This document shows positions 42,201 through 54,200 of a DNA stretch of 64,000 nucleotides, in pieces. The notes under the pieces were generated by a model that made no database searches, was not told where the DNA came from, and saw only the letters and a program-made list of their open reading frames with translations. Source of the DNA: Siphonodentalium dalli (taxonomy: Eukaryota; Mollusca; Scaphopoda; Gadilida; Siphonodentaliidae); NCBI GenBank assembly GCA_032622095.1, contig CP136065.1, forward strand, positions 219,772,151 through 219,836,150, in the 5' to 3' direction. How positions within the stretch are numbered: the first letter of the stretch is position 1; each line of letters starts with the position of its first letter. A program made the position numbers and the translations under genes.

Positions 42201-45200
42201 TATGTCACCCACTTGGTGCGTGTGTGATTGCAATATCGTGTTACGTGCACTGCACATGGTCTGGCAGTCCTGGTTTTGCGCGATGACAATTCTCTCTTTG
42301 TATTGTGTCTTTTTACGACAGGGTGCTATTTATTTATGATAGGTGGAGATTGTCCAATAATATTCGTTGCATTTCGCGCGGTATAGATCTGGTCGTCTTT
42401 GTTAGAAATTGGTAATTTTTACTTTGTCAGTTTGTTCCTGGAGTTAAGTTGTTGAGTTTTATTCAGTTAAAGTTTATACATGTGTGAGCTGTTTTCGTTT
42501 CGTGCTTTTGGATATAGAGTTGAGTGTATGAGGTTAGTTGCTTTTATGATTATGTATGTTATCTAATTATGGTAGTTGTTTACATATTTTATTTTCCTAT
42601 ATCGACATGCTCTGTTCGTCTGTGCTATTTTTGTCGGTTTGAGTGGTTATATCGAAAGGATCATAATTTTCGGTTGACATGTTATATGTATCGCAACTGG
42701 ACTTGCTTTTACGCTTGTTTTGTTGTACTAATTGTTGGGTTGACATGTCATACGGATTGTATGGCTCGGTTGATGAACTTGCATTGTACATTTTTGCTTC
42801 ATCGTTTTGCGTTAGCATATCATAAGGGTTATATGGTTCGGTTGATGAAAATGATTGTTTTTCATGTTCGCGCTTTGATGCTATCAACTTATGTGCCATC
42901 TCTGGTAGGGGCACTGGTTCATTTGAATCCGATCCGTCCCGGATGACGCGGTTTTGTCGTATTAACTGTGTTAAAGGGGCTGTATCGTGGTTCCCATTTT
43001 CGGTGTCCGAATTGTTGCTATTACTCGATATGTCAGCATCGGAGCTTTGTGTTGATGACTTATGTGGGAATACAAATCTGCTTTTCCGAACTTTCTGGTT
43101 CTCCTGTAATTGTGGTGTATGCCATTTAGTCGTCGCTAATTTTAAATGTTTGGCATGACTTTTAGATAAACTGCCTGTAATTTGATTACGAATTACATAC
43201 GAAACTGGTCCTGTTTGTTTAAGTATCACCCAAAATGGATCATATTTCATACCTAGTTTATGGGTTTGTCTGTGATTCTTAACATAGACCTGGGAACCTA
43301 TGGGAAATTCCGGTATTTTACCTTTACTGTTTTCGTTTCGTTTCGTCTTGACTTGTTTCATATTTTGTTTAACTAATTGAAATGCGAAGTGCTGCTTCTC
43401 TAGTAACTGTTGAATGAGGCATTCACCCGTGTATTTCTGTCGCGGTGTCAGTATCTTGTCAATATTTATTTGGGGGTGTCTGCAGAAAGTTAAAAAATAT
43501 GGAGAAAATTGAGTCGTTGCTGAGACATGAAAATTCATGGCTTCTGATGCGAAATTGAGAAATAAGTCCCATGATGTTGGATTTCCCTCAGTTAATTTGG
43601 CTAATATTCCATTGTAGTCGCGATGAGATCGTTCACTTGACCCGTTGCTGAACGGTGCATAGAACGAGGTCTTGCGATGCTGAATAACATAGTAGTTAGA
43701 TATTATTTTGAATACCTCACTGCATACGTCACTGCCATTATCTGAGACCAGACAGGCTGGATAACCAAATATGGTGAAATACTGAGTCATAAGTCTTTCA
43801 GCGACCACTTCGGCATGTTTTGTGGGAAGCGCATATGCCATTTTGTGTAAACTGAATAAATCTATGACCGTTAGAATGTAGGAATTGCCGCTGGCTGTGG
43901 GTGGGTTAAATTTTCCCATTAAATCTATCGCGATCATTTCCCCTGGTCGGCTCGGTATATCCGTCATTTGATTTGGAATACGGGCAGTGTTTTGATTTCT
44001 TTGTTTACAAATGTGGCAATTGTTGGCGAAACTGACTATCATTGGGAACATTCGTGGCCAATAATATCGCAAACGTATGGTATGGTACATTCGTTGGGAT
44101 CCATAATGACCGACAATATGATATTCAGAAATTATCTGCTTAGTCAGCTTTTCCGGGACATAAATGCGTTCTGATGCTTGCTCATTAAATACAGACATAT
44201 AGTATAGAATTCCGTCTTTCAATATATATTGCTTTGTTATCTTTTCGGGTGGTTTATCGGATTTTAATTTTCGAATTATGTCTGATATAATATGGTCGTC
44301 TTTTTGCATTTCTTCGATATTGGTAGGTACATTTAGTTGTTCATTTTCGGAAATTAATATAGTATCGGGCAACGTATGCGCTTTTTGTTTACCTATTGTC
44401 TTGACGTAATTTTTTATTTTCTGTGAATCTAATATGTTTAGTGATCCGTCATTGATCGCTATGTCATATGGCGTTTTCTCTTCGCTCTCCATTGAACACT
44501 CTGACATACTCTGTTGGTTTGTCGGGTCCACCCGGGAACAAAAGTCAGCGGCGATATTTTCAGACCCTTGTATATAAGTAAGTTTTGGATTGTATGCGGA
44601 AATTTCAATAAACCATTTTTGAATACGTTTATTAGCCATCTGAGTATTTTGAAACATAGAAACTAGGGGTGAATGATCTGTTCGTATTTCTACGTCCGAT
44701 CCTTCTAGATAGAAATTGAGTTTCTTTAGACATACATATATGGCGAGTGCTTCGCGCTCTGTAGTACTGTAATTTCGTTGAGAGTGATTCAACTTTTTGC
44801 TAACAAAGCAAATTGGAAATTCCGGGGTTTTGATATCCGTTTCTAATTTGTTTTCTGGGTATGGCTGGACTAATGATCCCCCCACTGAATGCATTGATGC
44901 ATCACAATATAAGATCATTTTCCTGTTCCTATCAGGGTAGGCCAGAGTAGGTACTTTAAGCAAATTTTGTTTTAGTGTATCGAAAGCATTTTGACATTCT
45001 TCGGACCATGCAAATTTTGCGTAACGAGCGGTTAATTTAATTAATGATGCAGCGGTGTCGGAGAAATCTTTACAATAGTTCCGATAAAAATTAAAAATTC
45101 CTGATACTCTACAGACTTCTTTCACTGATGTTGGGGCTGGCACATCTTGTATGGCTTTAACTTTGGCGGGATCTGGGCGCGTTCCATTTTGTGATACGAT

Positions 45201-48200
45201 ATGCCCTAAAAATTTTACTTCTTTCATATAAAATTGGGACTTTGTTAATCGTGCTACTAATCTATACTCTCTGAGTCGTTCGAATACTATTTTGAGGTGC
45301 TGTTTATGGAGGGCCTCCGTTTCGCTGTGACAAATTAAATCGTCGACGAAGCTGTCGACAAAACTTAACCCTTCCAATGCTTTATGGATTAATGTCAAAA
45401 ACGTCGCGCTCGAGTTGCAATAGCCAAATGGGGCCCTTGTGAAAGAAAACAATCCAAAATCTGTGTTCATAGTTAACTTTTCTTGATGTTCTTTGAGAAC
45501 ACCGATAACATGATAAGCTTGGCTAATGTCGATTGTGGAAAAAACTTTGGATTTTTGGAGGCGGCTGGAAACTTCGGTAAAAGAGGGGAGGTACCATCGT
45601 AATGGGACGGTGATTTTATTTAGCTTTCTCAGGTCTATACATAGTCTATAATTTTGATTTCCATTAGGATCTACGATTCCCTTACGGATCAATAAGGCAG
45701 GAAATGACCAACTCGCGTTTGTAGTTTTCTTTATAATACCAGCGTCTAATAATTTTTGAAGTGCTTTTTCCATGTGTTCGCGTCTATGTAATGGAGTAGG
45801 ATACGCACGACAAAAGATAGGTTCTGCATCTGGTTTGGTATCAACACGCATGACTATTTTATCGCAAAATCCTACCTTATTTGGATCGTTTGTAAACACA
45901 TCTTGATATTGGGAGATCAGTTCAAGTACAGTATAAGGCCCGTGGTTTTTTACATGTCCACGGAAGACCACGCGCGATTCTTCTGTGGTTTTTCCGTGTT
46001 CAAAATCTGAACTCGCCAAGAACACGGTCTGGTTAAACGTGTTCAATCGTGTTCAGATTTTTAACACGCTCTGATCACGTTTGAACACGGAACATCCACG
46101 CTATGACCACGGTACGATCAACGGGTGACCACGGCCAAATGATCACGTTTGAACACGGAACATCCACGCTATGACCACGGGTGAACACGGCCATAACACA
46201 GGTGACCGCGACATGAACTCGGTGGAACATGGCTGGACACGGAAACATCGCTGGCGGCCGGAGCTTGACACGCTGCTGTGGCGGAGCTCGCGGTGTCCGT
46301 TACGTAATTAATTATCACCTCCCTAGTTCAAAATATATTCTCGAAATTGCTGCTCAAAGTGGCAAATGAGCGGCACCATTTTATTTATCGGAAATGTCAT
46401 CAAAATTCAACCCGTCGATTGTGAAAATTGGCCCAGAAAAAGTAAAGATACCAATCTGAAATATACCGCGATTACTCATAAAAATAACTTATATATGGGA
46501 GGCGGAATTGTACCGATACACTTGTATTATTTCAAGCAGAGTGCTAACTCAATACTAAATAACTCGAATATTTTGACAGGAACATATGACTATAAATATT
46601 TATTGAATTTTATAGATTTACATCTTCCTGATCGAAAATAACTTTATGGGACCTTTGATAAATGTTCAATTTAGTTTCAATTTAGAATGTTTCTGGTATC
46701 AATGTCCGTTTAGTTTTAAACAAACCTTGATCACGTTTGAACACGGAACCATCCACGCTATGACCACGGGTGACCACGGACATAACACGGGTGACCACGG
46801 CCATAATACAGGTGACCGCGACATGCATGAACACGGAGGAACATGGCTGAACACGGAGCCATCGCTGGCGGCCGGAGCTTGACACGCCGCGGTGGCGGAG
46901 CTCGCGGTGTGCGTTACGTAATTAATTATCACCTCCCTAGTCCAAAATATATTCTCGAAATTGCTGCTCAAATTGGCAAATGAGCAGCATCATTTTATTT
47001 AACGGAAATTTCATCGAAATTCAACCCGTCGATTGTAAAAATTGGCCCAGAGAAAGTAAAGATACCAATATACCGCGATTACTCATAAAAATAACTTATA
47101 TATGGGAGTAGGAATGGTACCGATACACGTGCATTATTTCAAGAAGGGTGCTAACTTAATACTAAATAACTCGAATAATTTGACAATAACATATGACTAT
47201 ATATATTTATTGAATCTTATAGATTTACATCTTCCTGTTGTTAGATCAAAAATATCTTGATAAATATCTTGATAAATGTTCAATTTAGTTTCAATTTAGA
47301 ATTTGTCTGGTATCAATGTCCGTTTTGTTTTAAACGAACATTCGAACGTTGTGTCGGATCAGAACCTTTCAACTTATTTTACTCCAATATATTTACACGA
47401 ACATATGAATATTTAATAATGTGATTATGTTTTATATACATGTATATTAAACGAATATAATATTCAAACTGATAATCGGTCGTTACAAGCATGGCAATTA
47501 TGTCCACGGAAACTTATTTATTGTCAGTTGTGTTAACCAACATGATGTGGTGGGGTTAGGGTATTTACTGCTATTGATGACCATAACCTGCGTGTGTGTA
47601 TATTCAACCTCATGTCAAGTGCCCTCCCATAAGTTTTACGATAATATTTATTTTTATATACTTTATTGAAATTAATTAACGTATGGGTCAATTCAAGTTT
47701 CAACTTTTAAAACACAGTGGCCAGTGATTAGTTGGTCAGCTTATTATGAATCACCAATTTAGTTTTTTTAATTTAAATTAAAAATTTTGAAAATGATTTT
47801 TCACCAATGCAAATGAAATAGTCCTTGTAAATTCAATAAAGAAACTAAAATTAAAATAAATTGTTTTGAAAGTTATATATATCAATACAACTATAACGGT
47901 AATTAAAACAAGATCAGTAGGAAGACGACCAATCCTGGCCATACTGCCCCTGTACAAAACAAATTCTCCACTTGTTATCACTGTCGTGCAATCGTCCGTA
48001 TCCCGCGATTAGAAACTGTGCTCTGTAACCGATGTCCCATATCCGCAAACTCCGTGTGAAATTGTCTCTCCGATGTGCAATGCATCATGCATGTATGGGC
48101 GTAGGACGTGGAGTCTATGTTGTGTACAAATCATGCAATGCATGTAGCCCTGTTCAGTTATCACTGTAATTATATATTCCGCAGGCACCCGGAAATTAAT

Positions 48201-51200
48201 AACGGACGGACAAAAATGAGACAATGGGCTAATCAAGCCATTGTTTAGAGATTATCAAAAGGGTGCCATTTCCTGCTATGCCTTTTAAAAAGCGGCGATG
48301 GGTGAAGTCAGTGCTCAAGAAACCGCCGATTTTTTTTATATGAGATATGGACATTTGAATTAAATTAACTCATTCGATGTCAGATTCGGTCGTACCAAGA
48401 AGGGGAATGTTCCCCGCCTGTGCATTGGGTGTGTGGCATCGAAACCACCCGCGCGTACAATGAAATATATATTTATATTGGAGGAGGAGCTCGTGGTGTG
48501 TGCGTTACGTAATTAATTATCACCTCCTGTCCTCCATAGTCCCAATTATTTTCTTGAAATTGCTGCTCAAATTGGCAAATGAGCAGGACCATTTTATTTA
48601 AATGAAATTTCATTGAAATTCAACCCGTCGATTGTGAAAATTAACCCAGAAAAAGTAAAGATACCACCGCACCGCGATTATTCATACAAATAACTTTTAT
48701 ATGGGAGTCGGAATGGTACCGATACACGTGCATTATTTCAAGAAGGGTGCTAACTTAATACTTAATCCGGTAGGCTGATCAAATAGAAATGGAGAATAAT
48801 CTTGCTGAAAGTAGTTATTTTTACAAATATTATATCCAAATTGACAAAACACACCGTAATTCATATATATTCATTAAATACAGTGACCCCCCGATGGCGA
48901 AATCGTTTGTGTTAATTTACCGCCGATAGTTGCCTCCCGAATCGGGAAGTAAATTTTTACAATTGAGCGTAGTTCAGACGATGTTTTCTATGATGTGGTA
49001 CGACGATTTGTTTGAGATTTTTGGCAATGTTAGTAGAATTCTACATTCCCCGAGTTGGCATAGCGCCTGCATACTAACTAAACAATTTCACGCGCCCGAA
49101 CAAGTGCATTATATGTCTTTAACTTATGAATTTTTGTAATGTTATATCCAATTTTTCAGCCATTTGTTAGAACACGATATCGCCGCACAAACTACCGAAA
49201 CCATTTGCGTACATGTAATATGAACATACACAAGAAAATATTAATGCCAACTAAAATAAAATGCGACAACAAAACATGACACGGATATAAAGGCCATAGA
49301 CACAGATAAACAAATATGCATATATACTTCAATATATGAAATTGTTTTTTATTATAAAAGATTTTATCTGACAATTCTTTATTCATTGACGAAATCAATC
49401 CGGGCCAAATATACCCTAAAAAAGCCTACCGCAAGTAATCCTGCGGCAACTCTTTGATGTCGCGGATTATTCACACCTCCCGCTCTGTCCCTGAAAACAG
49501 TAGGTGCCTCTCTGCAATGGGATGCAGACCACGGGGTAAACACTGCTGACCACGCTATTAACATGGATGACCACGGCATGAACACGACTTCAACACGGAT
49601 GACCACGGAGTACACTCAGAGTGCATAATATGTCTTTAACTTATGAATTTTTGTAATGTTATATCCAATTTTTCTGCCATTTGTTAGAACACGATATCGC
49701 CGCACAAACTACCGAAACCATTTGCGTACATGTAATATGAACAAACACAAGAAAATATTAATGCCAACTAAAATAAAATGCGACAACAAAACATGACACG
49801 GATATAAAGGCCATAGACACAGATAAACAAATATGCACACATATATATATATATATATATAATTCAATATATGAAATTGTTTTTTATTATAAAAGATTTT
49901 ATCTGACAATTCTTTATTCACTGACGAAATCAATCCGGGCCAAATATACCCGAAAAAATCCTACCGCAAGTAATACTGCGGCAACTCTTTGATGTCGCGG
50001 ATTATTCACACCTCCCGCACTGTCCCTGAAAAGAGTAGGTGCCGCTCTGCTTGGGGTGCAGACCACGCCGTAAACACGGCTGACCACGCTATTAACACGG
50101 CATGAACACGACTTCAACACGGATGACCACGGCGTGCACTCAGATGACCACGGCATGTACACGCCGTGTTCAGACCGTTTTTGAACACGCTGGCCATTTT
50201 GCCGTAATTGATCACGCTAAGAACACGACTTCAACACGGATGACCACGGCGTGAACTCGGGTGACCACGGCATGTACACGCCGTGTTCAAACCGTTTTTG
50301 AACACGCTGGCCATTTTTCTGAAGTTGACCACGCTAAGACCACGCGCGATTTTTCCGTGTTTATTCCGTGTTAAAATTTTGGCCACGCGTGGTTTTGAAA
50401 AAACCACGGGCCTTGTACTGTAGTTTAATTTTGTGGTGGTCGGGGGCACATATATCGTCCAATTTGAAAGGTTTCTGGCCAGCCTTAGATATTTTTGTTT
50501 GATTTTCTATACTAAATACTTCTTGAGAATCATTCATTTTATTTGTTGTGGGTACCTTAGCCTTTGTTTGACAGATCTGGTCTGAACTTAGGCCATGTGT
50601 TTTCGCAACTATATTACCTTTAAATATAGTCATATACGAGTCTGAATTATTCATGATCATGACCGGTATATGCCGATATCGGCGTGACTTACTCCAAGAT
50701 ATGGTGTCTCATACATGTCTGGTGTACCAATTATTTTTGTGTTCACCAATGCACATGAATGGGGTGGTAATTTGATATCTTGCCGCGAACGTAGCAATGA
50801 TGCTATATGTAAATCCTGTAACATGGGAAATGTTTTGTTGCCTACTCTAAATGCATTCAAATCGAAATAGAGTCTTACATGTTTGTCTGTTAAAAAATCG
50901 CGACCAAATATCGCTGATCTTGCTAGGTTGGGTAATATAAAGAACTTATGTACTAATGACATTGATCCAATTTTGAAGGGCAAATGTATACTGCCGTATA
51001 CTTGCATATTTTGGCCTGTTGCTGAGGTCAGAATTATTTTTTCTTTTATTAACGGGGGCTTATTTGGAAGAGATCGATATACGTCATATTTTAAGCAACT
51101 TGTACTTGCCCCAGAGTCAAGTAATGCCCTAATGCGTTGGTTACCAATTTTAATAATTGTTGAACAAGGCGTTTGCTGTTGCAGTCCTTGTGCAATCTCT

Positions 51201-54200
51201 GCATGGTATTTGAGTTTAGGTAATGTATGCAATTGCATCTGTTCAGACTGGTTATTTATACTTTGACAGTTTTTACTCGGCTCGTTATTATTATTATTTT
51301 GGTAAACCGTTGCAATTCGATTAGCTTGTCGTTGGTTTCGAGTTTTAGTGTTTACTTCACTATGAATGTCCTTTTGTTTGGGAACGATCTTATGTAATCG
51401 TTTATTCATATCTGTTCTAACGTGACCAGCGGAATTTCTATTTATAATTGGAGAATGCACGTGTTTGTTCGTGTTCGTATCAGCATGATAAGATGTTTTA
51501 GGTTTCAATTTATTGGCCTGGTCTGAACGATGTCTCTGTTCTTTTATAGTAACACGTGCTGCTCTGGTGTTTAGGGTACCAGTCGCTGGTTTAGTTGCAT
51601 AACTACTTAGCTTCTGGTAATTAGGTGGACATTTATTTATGGTCATATGTTTTGACGGTGTTTTGAATACGGTTTTAGTTTGATATCTCGCGCTCTGATG
51701 TGATGTATTATGATGATGATGATTATGATTTTTAGAATGTCCTTGCGGCTTCTTCAAAGACATTCTTACATGTTTAAATAATGTTTGTTATTGGCTATGC
51801 GTCTTCGGCAATTTCGTATATCGTGGTTGTTCATCTTACATAGTGTGCAAAACTGGCGTTTCATTTTATTTCTTGGCCGGTTTGAGTTGTAGTCTATATT
51901 GTTTACTCGATCCTGGCGGATGTAATTGCTTTGTTTATTAAAGTTAGTATTCTGAAAATTGGATGGCATTCTGAATGGGGGGTTTTGCTGATGATTTGCG
52001 CGGTGCATTGGTTTGTTAGTTGCATAGCTATTAGATATATTATTGCGCGGTCTCCATAGTATGGGACGTCGCCTAAAATGGTCAACCTCCATGGGTTGTG
52101 GGAAGGAGTCGTGTATTTGGTGTTGTTCATTTGACGTCGATGTTCTATCACCATAGTGAAGTTTGAACCTCTGTTTAATGTTCATTTGTTTCATTGCGAT
52201 CTCTGTGGCACGGTCGAGCGACGTTGGGTCATCTTTAATTAAGGTATATTTGATATGGTCATCGCGTATTCCATCCGCAAAAAATGTTACCAATTGTGTT
52301 TGTACCGCCTGTGTATTTATTTCATTAATAAAGGCAGTGTTTGCGAGTGATCGAATTCTCTCTGCAAACATAGGTAGTGTTTCCTGGTGTGTTTGTTTTA
52401 ATGTTCGCAACATGGCCAGAGCCTGTGGTGCGTCACTTATCGCGCTGAAATGGGATCGCAACTGCGCTTTCAAATCAGGCCATGTAACCGTTAGTGTGCC
52501 GTTAACCGTATTGTCATTGATGTATCGTTGCACGAATTCGGAAACAGATGAACGACTTGTCTGGGCCGCTATTTTAATTATTGTTTCGTCCTCTGCCCCA
52601 AGTGTCGAGGAATATTTCTCAATTTCGTGCATCCAATTTGAAAATTCTGATGGTTTGCCATCAAATGATGTAACCATTGCGTTCATGCCTATAATGGCAG
52701 ATACTGTGGCCTGTGAATGGGTGGCGGCAGAAGTTTCACGCATTGTCATATTAAATTTACCTATTTCTTGCGTTAATTGAGATATGAGGGTATTCTGTGT
52801 GTCTTGTGCGCTCGGAATTTGAAAGGATGGATTTGGTATATTTATGTCTTGCATGTTTGAATTACTGGCCGCGTGTAGGTGGCATTCTCGTTCCATATTG
52901 AAAGTTCGATTAAATAAACTATCTTGATTAGAATATTCTACTGATTCGGGTGGCGGTGGTTCCATGAAAGTTAATTAAATGTGTTTGATTTTAAAATTGT
53001 TTGGGGGCAAGGGCCATACCACACGAAAAAAATTTAGGGTGGAATTGGGTGTTAATAATCAAGCCTCTAACAAGGTGTGAAAACGCACATCTGGCAAAAA
53101 TGAAAAAGTTTGACTCACCAAATCCTATGAATAAACTATCACAACTGTCGAGTTCAAATTGTCTATTTGTTCTTGTCTTTGATTCTTTCGTCTTTTCTTC
53201 TCTTTTTCGTCTATGTTATCTTCTTCTGGCTGTGATCTTCGTAAGCAATTTATAAAGTTGTCTTTATTTTTGCTGCTATCTTCTGTATTTTCTTTGTTTT
53301 GGCAGCAATTTTCTGTAGCAATTTTATAAAGTTTTTTCTCTTTGGTTTGGCTGCTATCTTCTGTATTTGTCTTTGTTTTGGCAGCAATCTTCTGTGGCAA
53401 TTTTATAAGGTTTTTTCTTTTTGGGTTGGCTGCTATCTTCTGTATTTTCTTTGTTTTGGCAGCAATCTTCTGTATTTTTCTTTGGTTTTGATCGTTTAGT
53501 GGCCGAGACTTCAAGTTGTGTAGTAGTGAGACGCAGAACTGCTAACGGCATCATTTCATCTATGTGGAAGAATGAAGTCAGTTCTTGTATATTATTTATT
53601 CACATCTAATATCAATGTATAGTCAACAGCTTGTGATGATAAATGATACATAATTGTGAATCAATCATAGATGTCATAGAACGACCGAAAGCGTCGCTTA
53701 TTAATTAGCGACCTGATGTTGATGCCTGCCAATTAGTCTGATGTGCCGAAACTAATTGAAGAGTAGATTAATGTCTGGTTTATATATCGCTAATGACTGG
53801 TAGCCGTCATTAGTGCATCTCTTTGTCTGTACTGACCCATGGGTGAACTGGGAATTATTACATAAGAACTTCTTTCCTTTGTGGCTAGTATTGCATAACT
53901 CATAGGTCGCGGCCTCTCCGAGTATGACCTTGGCAATTTGGTTGGGGTCACTATAGTTTGATTATATTCTGTCTCCCCCCATCGGTTAAGATATATATGT
54001 TTAGTATGTATCAGGGAGCATTAGAGTATTGGTTGGGGTGATTACTCCACATTAACATAGAAATTCATTTCTGTTAGTTTTCTCCCAGTAATATATGGGA
54101 GTTTTCCCTTAAATCTCGTAATGTTTGACATTCGATCATAAAGTGGTATTTGCTGAAGGGCTGTTTTTACATAAAACATTTTTTGGTGGAGTTATCCCCA

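Larger units (their letters stand above)
45929..50420. mobile_element. 4.5-kb TA-flanked non-autonomous element nested in pol
   Basis: Ends CAGTATAAGGCCCGTGG and, inverted, CAGTACAAGGCCCGTGG, with TA at 45927-45928 and 50421-50422. The pol frame on either side is in register if the insert and one TA are ignored, which fixes the boundaries. TA duplication and CAGT ends fit the Tc1/mariner/pogo group, but no transposase is present. The inside is full of 'tgaccacgg' and 'gaacacgg' motifs and tandem duplications (46071-47340, 49112-50158), and one dispersed repeat (48778-49135). Confidence 0.85.
39884..54051 (-). mobile_element. Ty3/gypsy-type LTR retrotransposon (with nested insertion)
   Basis: Two 489-bp direct repeats (39884-40372, 53563-54051) begin TGTGG and end CCACA, differ at one position by eye, and are flanked by TTAA (39880-39883, 54052-54055), a 4-bp target duplication. 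The coding order on the - strand is gag, protease, RT, RNase H, integrase, the Ty3/gypsy order. It lies antisense in a host intron. Without the 4.5-kb nested insertion it would be about 9.7 kb. The LTR match implies recent insertion. I do not assign a clade. Coding is broken by the nested element and by a frame change after protease. Confidence 0.95.

Noticed and set aside
41924-42289. Possible env-like or accessory gene downstream of pol
   Set aside because: 121 codons with no signal peptide, membrane segment or cysteine pattern; kept only as part of the 3' non-coding region.
46646-46971. Open frames in the nested element (46366-46641 +, 46646-46882 +, 46699-46971 -)
   Set aside because: They read through tandem 'gaccacgg' repeats and duplications and have no domain similarity that I recognise.
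50883-52780. Open frames on the + strand at 50883-51266 and 52163-52780
   Set aside because: They are shadows of protease and gag on the other strand, which carry clear motifs.
53125-53514. Lys/Gln-rich 129-codon frame upstream of gag
   Set aside because: It follows the 79-bp leader repeats and ends before gag; more likely untranslated leader than a protein.
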